From NCBI GenBank assembly GCA_031260045.1, contig JAIRKO010000039.1, positions 1 to 64,000 of the forward strand: DNA of 64,000 bases, read 5' to 3'. Below are positions 50,033 to 58,443 of this stretch, piece by piece (the first letter of the stretch is position 1; each line of letters starts with the position of its first letter). This stretch comes from Dysgonamonadaceae bacterium (GTDB lineage Bacteria; Bacteroidota; Bacteroidia; Bacteroidales; Azobacteroidaceae). Position numbers and translations under genes: made by a program. The notes beneath the pieces are model-generated. The model had not been told where the DNA came from and did no database searches. It was given only the letters and a program-made list of their open reading frames with translations.

Positions 50033-50479
50033 ATGATGGATAACACCGTATTGAATTTCGACAGTAAAGGAATTGCAATCGGCAATACTCCCGAAGATTT
50101 AAAAAGCCGCAAAAGATTTATCACAAATTTTTATGCGAACTGGATAATAGCAAACCCAACGAAACATATCTATAATATATCATTGGGCAGTTTTATTGAA
50201 GTTAAATTTTTGTCGATACAGGAAACGGCAAGCAGGGCTGCAATACGTTATAAATCTACTTTGGCAGTAACTTATTTGACCGAGATTCTGGAAAAAACCG
50301 TAAAAATGGGAGAGCCGAAAGAGCCGAAAAAAGATAACAAAAAACAAAAGCGTTTTTCAAAAATATTCATACTCGAATACAAAAGAGAAACATTTGGAAA
50401 AATAAAACTTACTGTTGGCGAATTGCGAGGCAGCAATCAAAAAGTGCAATATTGCATTACCGCAATAGAAAACGGCTGA
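50033..50479 (+). CDS. hypothetical protein
   Basis: 148-aa ORF with promoter-like leader; no family recognised. Confidence 0.7.
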   Translation: MMDNTVLNFDSKGIAIGNTPEDLKSRKRFITNFYANWIIANPTKHIYNISLGSFIEVKFLSIQETASRAAIRYKSTLAVTYLTEILEKTVKMGEPKEPKKDNKKQKRFSKIFILEYKRETFGKIKLTVGELRGSNQKVQYCITAIENG

Positions 50480-50587
50480 TAACCCGCAACGATTCAGCAA
50501 TAGTTATCAACCGTTAATAAATTCGGCGTAAAGGTAATGCTTATTTTTAAATTGCAATATATTTTTAACTCCGAAAGTTCAAAAAAT

Positions 50588-50662
50588 CGGTTGATATTAA
50601 CAAACAGTTGTTATCTTTGCCTTGATATTTTTAGTTATTCATTTTAATAAAACAGTAAAATT
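50588..50662 (+). promoter_or_regulatory. duplicated promoter/leader, copy B
   Basis: CGGTTGATATTAACAAACAGTTGTTATCTTTGCCTTGATATTTTTAGTTATTCATTTTAATAAAACAGTAAAA. Confidence 0.8.
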
Positions 50663-50854
50663 ATGGCTCGTCCTATTAAAGAAACGCCTGTATTGTATGG
50701 CAAAGACGCTCGGCGCATGTTGAGAGAAGTGGAAAATCCTAAGCCGCTTCCGAAGGAATTTATTGAGAGAATTGAACAAGCCCGTATCACATTAAAGAAA
50801 ATTCAGAAAAATTCTTATGAAGAAGCGGGAATAAAAGGTAAAAAATGGATTTAG
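50663..50854 (+). CDS. putative antitoxin partner of the GNAT toxin
   Basis: 63 aa, overlaps the GNAT ORF by about 10 nt. Confidence 0.7.
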   Translation: MARPIKETPVLYGKDARRMLREVENPKPLPKEFIERIEQARITLKKIQKNSYEEAGIKGKKWI

Positions 50855-51402
50855 CGGATTGTGTTCTCATACGGTTGGATCCTGACGAAACAAGTATCGC
50901 CTCTTTTGATTGCGGCGACACTGATTTGAATAATTTTTTGTTAAACGATGCCGCAAATTATCTAAAGGCGCGTTTGTCGGTAACGCATATTTTGACCTTG
51001 CCGATTGGCGATACTGTCCAAATTACAGGGTACTTTTGTTTATTAACCGACAAATTGGCTTTCGATCCGTCCGATAACGAACAGAAAAAAGTTTGGCTGT
51101 ATTTTAATAAGAAACATAAAATTCATTTCAATAAAAACCGTAAAACTTATCCGGCTGTTAAAATCGGGCGGTTGGCAGTGGCGAGTGTTTTTGCCGGAAA
51201 AGGACTGGGTCGCCTGATGATTGCAAATGCGATTGCATTGGTTGTTAAAATGGGCGACATCGGCTGCCGGTTTATTACCGTTGACGCTTACAGAGATGCG
51301 TTCGATTTCTATCTGAAAAACCATTTCGATTTTCTCTCCGATGACGACGTAAATGAAAAAACAAGATTGATGTATTTAGACATAAAACGTCTCTATCCAT
51401 AG
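50845..51402 (+). CDS. GNAT family N-acetyltransferase, TacT-like toxin candidate
   Basis: FDCGDTDLNNFLLNDAANYLKARLSVTHIL...KIGRLAVASVFAGKGLGRLMIANAI. Confidence 0.85.
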   Translation: MDLADCVLIRLDPDETSIASFDCGDTDLNNFLLNDAANYLKARLSVTHILTLPIGDTVQITGYFCLLTDKLAFDPSDNEQKKVWLYFNKKHKIHFNKNRKTYPAVKIGRLAVASVFAGKGLGRLMIANAIALVVKMGDIGCRFITVDAYRDAFDFYLKNHFDFLSDDDVNEKTRLMYLDIKRLYP

Positions 51403-51430
51403 GATTTATTAATATTTAACATACTTCAAA

Positions 51431-51468
51431 GCGTGTAAACCAATTACAAGTGTTTACACGCTTTTTTT
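51431..51468 (+). terminator. rho-independent terminator
   Basis: GCGTGTAAAC...GTTTACACGC TTTTTTT. Confidence 0.9.
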
Positions 51469-51496
51469 ATTTAATAACAACCCAATAAAATATATT

Positions 51497-52540
51497 ATGA
51501 GCAGAATAACAACAATAGCGATAATAACGCTTCTACTGTCGTCCTGCGGCGGCAACAAAAAGAAACACATTGAAACGGATGGGAAGTTCCCGCTGGGACA
51601 GGTCGAATTACAAGCGCTTTCGGGCAGCGCATGCGTTGCCCCGTCGTACATTGCCAAGGAAAAAGGTTTTTTTGAACGGGAGGGAATCGACGTAACTTTG
51701 GTGGGCGGCGATTTCGAAACCAACAAAGTGGGATTGGCGACGGGACGGTTTTTGGTGGCTAACGGCGACTTCGGATATTTCCCTGCGGCATACAACGGAT
51801 TAGACATCAAACTAATCGCCGGACTGCATCAAGGCTGTATCCAAGTGCTGGCGCCTCCGGGTTCCGACATCAAGACGGCAAAAGACCTCGCCGGTAAACG
51901 AATCGGCGTGGACGAAATCGGCGGTTCGCCGATGGCGGTAACCGCCGTCCTGCTCGCCAACAACGGCATCGACCCGCAAAAAGACGTTGAATGGATACCT
52001 TTCCCGCGCGATGTTCTGCCGACGATTGCCGACAACAGCAAGGAAGTTGATGCGGTAGCGTTGTGGGATCCTTGGGGACCGTTGGCGGTGAAGCGCGGCT
52101 ACACGGTGTTGTGCGACATTAATACCCATCCCCTGTTTGCGGGGAAATACTGCTGTTTCATCTATGCTTCGGGCAAGCAGTTGAAGGAAAATCCGGAACA
52201 AATCAAAGCCATTCTCCGCGCTTTTCAGAAAGCAAGCGAATGGATTGCCGAAAACCCCGAAGAAACGGCAAAGATAGTCATCGAAAAAGATTACGTGGCG
52301 AACTCCGATACGGCGCTTATCACGCAGTTGCTCATCAGCTACAAATATCACTCGAAACACGACCATACAAACAAGGTGCAAGTGCGTAACGATGCGCTCT
52401 ATTTTTCGCAGGAGTTGAAAAAAACAGGATTCCTGCCCGCCGATATTGACCCCGAAACGTTTGTCAATGATTTCTATTTCGACGTGTTGGCTGATGAACC
52501 GGAAAATCAGCACGGAATTAGTAAACAAGTTCACAAGTAA
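51497..52540 (+). CDS. ABC transporter substrate-binding lipoprotein, NrtA/SsuA/TauA (NMT1-like) family
   Basis: Lipobox LLSSC; SYIAKEKGFFEREGIDVTLVGGDFETNKVGLATGRFLVANGDF; TAKDLAGKRIGV. Confidence 0.92.
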   Translation: MSRITTIAIITLLLSSCGGNKKKHIETDGKFPLGQVELQALSGSACVAPSYIAKEKGFFEREGIDVTLVGGDFETNKVGLATGRFLVANGDFGYFPAAYNGLDIKLIAGLHQGCIQVLAPPGSDIKTAKDLAGKRIGVDEIGGSPMAVTAVLLANNGIDPQKDVEWIPFPRDVLPTIADNSKEVDAVALWDPWGPLAVKRGYTVLCDINTHPLFAGKYCCFIYASGKQLKENPEQIKAILRAFQKASEWIAENPEETAKIVIEKDYVANSDTALITQLLISYKYHSKHDHTNKVQVRNDALYFSQELKKTGFLPADIDPETFVNDFYFDVLADEPENQHGISKQVHK

Positions 52541-52587
52541 ACGAATTAACAAAGGGAGTAAAACCGTCTTGTCAACTAAAACGCAAT

Positions 52588-53541
52588 ATGAACCCAAAAA
52601 GAAGCGCCAACAAAAAGTACTGGAAACCGAAGTCAAAACGCTGGCTTGCGGCGGCGATACTGTCGCCTGCAGCGGCGGTGGCGGCGAGTGCGCTTGTGCC
52701 GAACGTGCAGGCAGTAAACACGCTGTATTACCGGACGGCGCTTGTTGCGTTCCTTGCGGCGTTGCTGGTGTTGTGGACGATGCGCAGGTTTCGCAACAGG
52801 TTGTATCATTATTCGCAGTTCATTGCGGCGGCGGGACTTGCGCTAACGGTTCTCGATCTGCTCACCACCAAAAGCAATATCCTGAAACTGCCATTTTTCC
52901 CGGGACCGACGCAGATTGTTGAAGTACTCTATACCGAACGCGCCATGCTGTTCGTATGCACGGTTTATTCGCTGCGGCTGTTTTTTGCCGGACTGGCTTG
53001 CGGGGTCATACTCGGCGTCGCGACGGGCGTCATGACGGGCTGGAACAGGCAATGGAACTACTGGCTGTTTCCGGTGCTCAAAATTATCGGCGTGATTCCT
53101 CCGGTGGCATGGATTCCGTTGGCGTTGGTGGTTTTCCCGACGAGTTTTTATGCCGGCATCTTTTTGTTGGCGTTGGCGTCGTGGTTTTCCATCGCATTCA
53201 TGGTTGCGGGCGGCATCGCTTCCACGCCCAAGGCATATTTCGAGGTATCGCGGACGCTGGGCGCGAGCGAACGGTTTCTGCTGTTTCACGTAGCCATCCC
53301 GAATGCCGTGCCGAGCATTTTCACGGGCATTGCGACTTCGGCGGGCATGTGTTTCATGACGCTTGTCATCACCGAAATGATCGGCGCAAAAGCCGGGCTG
53401 GGATGGTATATTAACTGGGCGAAGGCTTGGGCTTCATACGACAAGGTTTATGCTTCGATACTGATTATGGGCGCGGCGTTTTGTATCATTCTCGGCGTGA
53501 TAAATCTTTTTCGTAATTATTTTTTACGATGGCAAAAATAA
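52588..53541 (+). CDS. ABC transporter permease, SsuC/TauC family
   Basis: WNYWLFPVLKIIGVIPPVAWIPLALVVFPTSFYAGIF; EVSRTLGASERFLLFHVAIPNAVPSIFTGI. Confidence 0.93.
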   Translation: MNPKRSANKKYWKPKSKRWLAAAILSPAAAVAASALVPNVQAVNTLYYRTALVAFLAALLVLWTMRRFRNRLYHYSQFIAAAGLALTVLDLLTTKSNILKLPFFPGPTQIVEVLYTERAMLFVCTVYSLRLFFAGLACGVILGVATGVMTGWNRQWNYWLFPVLKIIGVIPPVAWIPLALVVFPTSFYAGIFLLALASWFSIAFMVAGGIASTPKAYFEVSRTLGASERFLLFHVAIPNAVPSIFTGIATSAGMCFMTLVITEMIGAKAGLGWYINWAKAWASYDKVYASILIMGAAFCIILGVINLFRNYFLRWQK

Positions 53542-53589
53542 TGAGTTAAGAACTGAAAGTTCATCACCCTTAACTATTTAGTTAATTTT

Positions 53590-54372
53590 ATGATTGAGGT
53601 AAGAAATATAAGCCGAATATATTACGACACATCGGGATTGCCGACGGAGGCGTTGCTTGCCGTGTCGCTGGCGATACGGCAAGGCGAATTTCTTTCGCTA
53701 ATCGGTCCGAGCGGATGCGGCAAAACAACCCTCCTGCGCTTGATTGCAGGTCTTGATTTGCCCCAGAGCGGCGAACTACTTATCGAAAACCGCGCAATCG
53801 AAAAGCCGAGCCACGAACGCGGATACGTATTCCAGCAGGCGGCGCTTTTTCCTTGGAAAACGGTTGAGGAAAATATCGCCGTCGGCTTGAAGGCGCGCCA
53901 TACATATAAGGAAAAGAAAAGTCTTGTGCCGGAATACATCCGGCTGGTCGGGCTGACGGGATTTGCAAAATCCTATCCCCACGAACTTTCGGGCGGGATG
54001 ATGCAGCGCGTTGCGATAGCCCGCGCCCTGATTAACGAACCGAAAGCGTTGCTGCTCGACGAACCGCTGGGCGCGCTCGACGCTTTCACTCGCATCGAAT
54101 TGCAGAATACCATCCGCAGGATATGGAGCGAAACGGGGACGACCATCGTTTTGGTTACGCACGACGTGGACGAGGCGATTTACCTCAGCGACCGGATTGC
54201 CATCATGACGGCGCGTCCGGGCAGGATTAGCGAAATTATTGACGTTGAAATCAATTCCCGGCGCGACCGCAACCACGACGATTTTATCAATCTGCGGCGG
54301 CGTGCGCTTGAAAAACTGCATCTGGCGGGAGAAGTGTATGCTAATGTGCGGGGGGCGGGGGAGGCTATTTGA
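53590..54372 (+). CDS. ABC transporter ATP-binding protein, SsuB/TauB family
   Basis: [78 protein letters not shown]. Confidence 0.97.
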   Translation: MIEVRNISRIYYDTSGLPTEALLAVSLAIRQGEFLSLIGPSGCGKTTLLRLIAGLDLPQSGELLIENRAIEKPSHERGYVFQQAALFPWKTVEENIAVGLKARHTYKEKKSLVPEYIRLVGLTGFAKSYPHELSGGMMQRVAIARALINEPKALLLDEPLGALDAFTRIELQNTIRRIWSETGTTIVLVTHDVDEAIYLSDRIAIMTARPGRISEIIDVEINSRRDRNHDDFINLRRRALEKLHLAGEVYANVRGAGEAI

Positions 54373-54413
54373 GTTAAGAACTAAGAGTTTTTATTATTAT
54401 TAGTTCTTAACTC
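54371..54413. terminator. 14-bp inverted repeat, terminator-like
   Basis: GAGTTAAGAACTAA (54371-54384) / TTAGTTCTTAACTC (54400-54413). Confidence 0.6.
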
Positions 54414-54414
54414 C

Positions 54415-54468
54415 AAACGTTTATCCTGCACAGGATAATTCATTTGCAGTCTTCAAAACGTTTATCCT
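54415..54468 (+). promoter_or_regulatory. 13-bp direct repeats upstream of metY
   Basis: AAACGTTTATCCT at 54415 and 54456; first copy continues into palindrome TTATCCT-GCAC-AGGATAA. Confidence 0.5.
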
Positions 54469-54497
54469 AATTTATATATTAATTAAAAATAAAAAAA

Positions 54498-55778
54498 ATG
54501 AGCACAACAAAAAAGCAGGGTTTCGACACCCTGAAAATCCACGCGGGCTATAACCCGACGGAACATCAAGGCTCCATACAGGTGCCTATTTATCAAACGA
54601 CGGCTTTTGAAGTCGGATCGCCGGAACGCGCCGAACGTTTGTTGCGGTTCGAGGAGTTCGGCTTGCTGTATACCCGAATCGGCAATCCCACGCAGGCTGC
54701 GCTCGAACAGCGTATTGCCGCCCTCGACGGCGGCGTTGCGGCGGTATCCGTTGCATCGGGAATGGCTGCGGTATCGTATGCCATATTGAACGCCGGCGAA
54801 GGAGGGCGCGTTATCGCTGCCGGACAAATCTACGGCGCGACTTACGACGCTTACCGTAAAATCTATCCAAGTCTTGGCGTGCAGGTTGATATTGTTGACG
54901 ACATTAATGACTTAGACGCTATTCGCCGAGCCATCAAACCGGATACACGGGCTGTTTTCGCCGAAACAATCAACAATCCGGTGAACGTCATCGCCGACGT
55001 GGAAGCCATCGCCGCCCTCGCTCACGAAAACGGGCTGCCGCTGATTGTTGATAACACGCTCGCAACGCCTTACCTCTGGAATCCCATCCAAAACGGCGCC
55101 GACGTGGTGGTTTATTCGGCGACCAAAGCCTTGAGCGGACACGGTTCCATTATCGGCGGAATCATCGTCGACGCGGGCAAGTTTAACTGGCTTGGCGGGC
55201 GGCATCCGCATTTCGAGAAGCAGGTATATACGCTGGGCGGAAAAACCGTTGCGGAGGTATTTCCCGATTTCCCGTTTGCGGCGCGTGCGCGGAGTTATTA
55301 TCTCAATCTGCTGGGCGCGACGCTGTCGCCTTTCGACGCTTATTTGATATTGCAGGGTGTGGAAACCCTTTCCGAACGGCTGAAAAAACAAAGCGAATCG
55401 GCGCGGGCTATCGCCGAATACCTGTCGAAACATCCGAAAGTCAAGTGGGTTAGTTATCCCACGCTTCCGGGCGGAAAATACAGGACGCTTGCCGAAAAGT
55501 ATCTGCCCAAAGGGGCGGGCGGCGTTTTTTCATTCGGTTTCAAGGGTGCGCAGGAAGAGATATACCGTTTTCTCAATGCCGTAAAACTGTTTTCGTATCA
55601 TGCCAACTTGGGCGATGCCCGTTCGCTGATAATCAATTCCCCGAAAACCACTCATCACGAACTGACCGACGACGAAAAACTGCGCGTCGGCGTTCCGCCC
55701 GAAACCATCCGCCTGTCTATCGGACTGGAAGATGCGAACGATTTAATTGCCGACCTTGAGCAGGCATTTAAGGCTTAA
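54498..55778 (+). CDS. metY: O-acetylhomoserine sulfhydrylase (Cys/Met metabolism PLP enzyme)
   Basis: FDTLKIHAGYNPTEHQGSIQVPIYQTTAFEVGSPERAERLL; PLIVDNTLATPYLWNPIQNGADVVVYSATKALSGHGSIIGGIIVD; SIGLEDANDLIADLEQAF. Confidence 0.96.
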   Translation: MSTTKKQGFDTLKIHAGYNPTEHQGSIQVPIYQTTAFEVGSPERAERLLRFEEFGLLYTRIGNPTQAALEQRIAALDGGVAAVSVASGMAAVSYAILNAGEGGRVIAAGQIYGATYDAYRKIYPSLGVQVDIVDDINDLDAIRRAIKPDTRAVFAETINNPVNVIADVEAIAALAHENGLPLIVDNTLATPYLWNPIQNGADVVVYSATKALSGHGSIIGGIIVDAGKFNWLGGRHPHFEKQVYTLGGKTVAEVFPDFPFAARARSYYLNLLGATLSPFDAYLILQGVETLSERLKKQSESARAIAEYLSKHPKVKWVSYPTLPGGKYRTLAEKYLPKGAGGVFSFGFKGAQEEIYRFLNAVKLFSYHANLGDARSLIINSPKTTHHELTDDEKLRVGVPPETIRLSIGLEDANDLIADLEQAFKA

Positions 55779-55875
55779 AAGTGATTTTGTATTTTTTTAT
55801 GTTGTTGACGGCGTTTGGGCTTTGGCTCGAACGCCGTTTTTTATTTACCTTTGCACCAAAATTCATAAAACAAAA

Positions 55876-57108
55876 ATGAGCGTCAACTGGAAAAAGAATA
55901 CCGCACTGTTTTTGACCGGACAGGCATTGTCCCTCTTCGGCACAATGGTTGTGCAGTATGCCATCCTGTGGCATATAACCCTGAAAACGCAGTCGGGGAC
56001 GATGATGACCCTTATTACGGCGCTTGCCTTTCTCCCCATGTTCTTTATCTCGCCTTTCGCTGGGGTTTGGGCGGACAGGTTTAACCGGAAATACGTCATC
56101 AACCTGTCAGACGGTGCGGTCGCTTTTGTCAGTCTGTTGGCAGCGTTGTTCATTATGGCAGGGTTTGATGGTATTGTCGTTTTGTCATGTTGCACTGTCA
56201 TACGTTCGTTCGGGCAGGGCGTGCAAACGCCGGCTGTCGGCGCGTTTATTCCCGATATTGTCCCGCAGGAATATCTAATGAAAATTAACGGCATGCAAAG
56301 CAGCATACACTCGGTTGTCGCCTTGACTGCTCCAGCGATAAGCGGCGCAATGATGACGGTCGCCCCGCTGGAAATCTTGTTTTTTCTCGACGTCGTTACC
56401 GCCGCTATCGGTATCGGCATCGTGCTGTTTCTGGTCAAAACGCCCGAAAAAACACCGGTTGCGGGAACGCCGGAACATAAAAGCGCGGCGTATTTCCATG
56501 ACTTGAAGGAAGGGATGAAATACATTCGGCGACACGGCTATGTGTTACGCATGATTATTCTTTCCGCCGTATTTTTGTTTTTCTTTGCGCCCGCCGCGAT
56601 TTTAACGCCGCTTCAGGTAACGCGGAACTTCGGCGATGAGGTGTGGCGGCTTTCGGCGATAGAAATTGTTTTTTCTGTCGGCATGATGGCGGGGGGTATT
56701 TTGATTGGCGTGTGGGGCGGGTTCAAAAACCGCATGTATACGATGACGCTTTCCTGCGTTTTGTGCGGCGTGCTGACCGTCTGCTTGGGAATTGCATCCG
56801 ACTTTTTACCGTACCTCGTTATTATGGCACTCTTGGGGATTTCGGTTCCGCTTTGGAATGCGCCGTCGATGGTATTATTGCAAACCACCGTCGAACCGGC
56901 GTTTATGGGGCGGGTGCTGTCGGTTTTCACGATGGTAACCGCTACGACGATGCCGCTGGGCATGGTGGTTTTCGGACCTGTTGCGGATATTATTTCGATA
57001 GATATTATTCTTATCGTGACGGGAGTTGTGGTGGCGTTGCCGGCAATTCCTATGATGACGAGCAGGACGCTTCGCGAGGCGGGGAGGTTAAATACAAATA
57101 GTTTGTAA
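55876..57108 (+). CDS. MFS transporter (MFS_3-like)
   Basis: FLTGQALSLFGTMVVQYAILWHITLKTQSGTMMTLITALAFLPMFFISPFAGVWADRFNRK; about 12 TM segments. Confidence 0.93.
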   Translation: MSVNWKKNTALFLTGQALSLFGTMVVQYAILWHITLKTQSGTMMTLITALAFLPMFFISPFAGVWADRFNRKYVINLSDGAVAFVSLLAALFIMAGFDGIVVLSCCTVIRSFGQGVQTPAVGAFIPDIVPQEYLMKINGMQSSIHSVVALTAPAISGAMMTVAPLEILFFLDVVTAAIGIGIVLFLVKTPEKTPVAGTPEHKSAAYFHDLKEGMKYIRRHGYVLRMIILSAVFLFFFAPAAILTPLQVTRNFGDEVWRLSAIEIVFSVGMMAGGILIGVWGGFKNRMYTMTLSCVLCGVLTVCLGIASDFLPYLVIMALLGISVPLWNAPSMVLLQTTVEPAFMGRVLSVFTMVTATTMPLGMVVFGPVADIISIDIILIVTGVVVALPAIPMMTSRTLREAGRLNTNSL

Positions 57109-57113
57109 ATATT

Positions 57114-57434
57114 TCAATCAAGATACTGTGCGCAAGTATGCTTGTTTCCTATGTATCGGATGTAGTAAATATTGTCATCGCAGTTGAAAAACACATACCA
57201 TTGCGTATTGTCGTTCTTTTTGAAGACGGCGTATGACATGTTTTTGCCGTATCGGTTGAAGTATGTGGGGGCGGGCTTTTTGAGTTTGTTGGATATGGAT
57301 GAAATAATATCATGCACTAAGCCGGAAATATAGCTGTCCGCATCGTCATAGAATCCAAAATAATTCTTTTCGTATAGGATTTCCACAAGATCATACAAAA
57401 AATCTTCTACAAAGGAGGAAAAGATTACTTTCAT
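57114..57434 (-). CDS. RelE/ParE-like toxin, module 1
   Basis: MKVIFSSFVEDFLYDLVEILYEKNYFGF...NRYGKNMSYAVFKKNDNTQWYVFFNCDDNIYYIRYIGN; overlaps its antitoxin by 4 nt. Confidence 0.8.
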   Translation of the reverse strand: MKVIFSSFVEDFLYDLVEILYEKNYFGFYDDADSYISGLVHDIISSISNKLKKPAPTYFNRYGKNMSYAVFKKNDNTQWYVFFNCDDNIYYIRYIGNKHTCAQYLD

Positions 57435-57646
57435 TTGTCAAAGAGTTTTTTTATTCTTGGTCTAAGTCTTTCTAACAGCTCTTCCCCTGTTATCCCCCGC
57501 CGCAAATCCTCATCGGTAATCGTGCGTTCTTTAACAACCAGATAAATCAACTTTTGACCTCTTTTTATAACGACGTCTTCTTTTTCCGCCAAGTCAAGAT
57601 ATTTCTTTTGCTCGGCTCTTAATTCGGTTGGACTGATAACTACCAT
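57431..57646 (-). CDS. Phd/YefM-like antitoxin, module 1
   Basis: MVVISPTELRAEQKKYLDLAEKEDVVIKRGQKLIYLVVKE. Confidence 0.85.
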   Translation of the reverse strand: MVVISPTELRAEQKKYLDLAEKEDVVIKRGQKLIYLVVKERTITDEDLRRGITGEELLERLRPRIKKLFDK

Positions 57647-57690
57647 AATTTATTATTTTTATTTCGGTTGCAAATGTACATAAAAATGTT

Positions 57691-58011
57691 TTAGTCAAGA
57701 TATTGTGCGCAAGTATGGTTGTTTCCTATGTATCGGATGTAGTAAATATCGTCATCGCGGTTGAAAAACACATACCATTGTGTATTGTCGTTCTTTTTGA
57801 AGATGGCGTATGACATGTTTTTGCCGTATCGGTTGAAATATGTGGGAGCAGGCTTTTTAGACTTGTTCCGTATGCCATACTCAATGTCATCAATCAAAGC
57901 GTCAACATATTGATACGCACTTTCTTTCAATCCAAAATATTCTTTATCGTAAAGGATATCTACAAGTTGCGATAAATATTCTTCAACTTCCAAATCAAAG
58001 ACAACTTTCAT
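57691..58011 (-). CDS. RelE/ParE-like toxin, module 2
   Basis: C-terminal half almost identical to the 57114..57434 product; N-terminal half different. Confidence 0.8.
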   Translation of the reverse strand: MKVVFDLEVEEYLSQLVDILYDKEYFGLKESAYQYVDALIDDIEYGIRNKSKKPAPTYFNRYGKNMSYAIFKKNDNTQWYVFFNRDDDIYYIRYIGNNHTCAQYLD

Positions 58012-58223
58012 TTATCAAACAATTTATCAATACGTTTGTGCATTCGTCTTTTCAATTCTTCCCCTGTTATCCCCCGCCGCAAATCCTCATCGGTAATTGT
58101 GCGCTCCTTAACAACCAGATGAATCAATTTTTGACCTCTCTTTATAACGACGTCTTCTTTTTCCGCCAAGTCAAGATATTTCTTTTGCTCGGCTCTTAAT
58201 TCGGTTGGACTGATAACTACCAT
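58008..58223 (-). CDS. Phd/YefM-like antitoxin, module 2
   Basis: First ~50 aa almost identical to the 57431..57646 product; C-terminal tail different. Confidence 0.85.
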   Translation of the reverse strand: MVVISPTELRAEQKKYLDLAEKEDVVIKRGQKLIHLVVKERTITDEDLRRGITGEELKRRMHKRIDKLFDK

Positions 58224-58443
58224 AATTTGTTATTTTTAATTTCGATTGCAAATGTACATAAAAATGTGTGTGTTGCGAAATTTTTATATTTTGGGGTGTT
58301 TAACTCCACCGCGTCTTTGCGAAAAAGTGCGCTGTCATTGCGGGCGTAGCGAAGTAATCCGAACCTGCGCTATAAAAATTTTCATGTAATTCTGGCATGA
58401 AAATTGACCGTAAAAAGAAGCAATTTAGATTGATATATTATTT

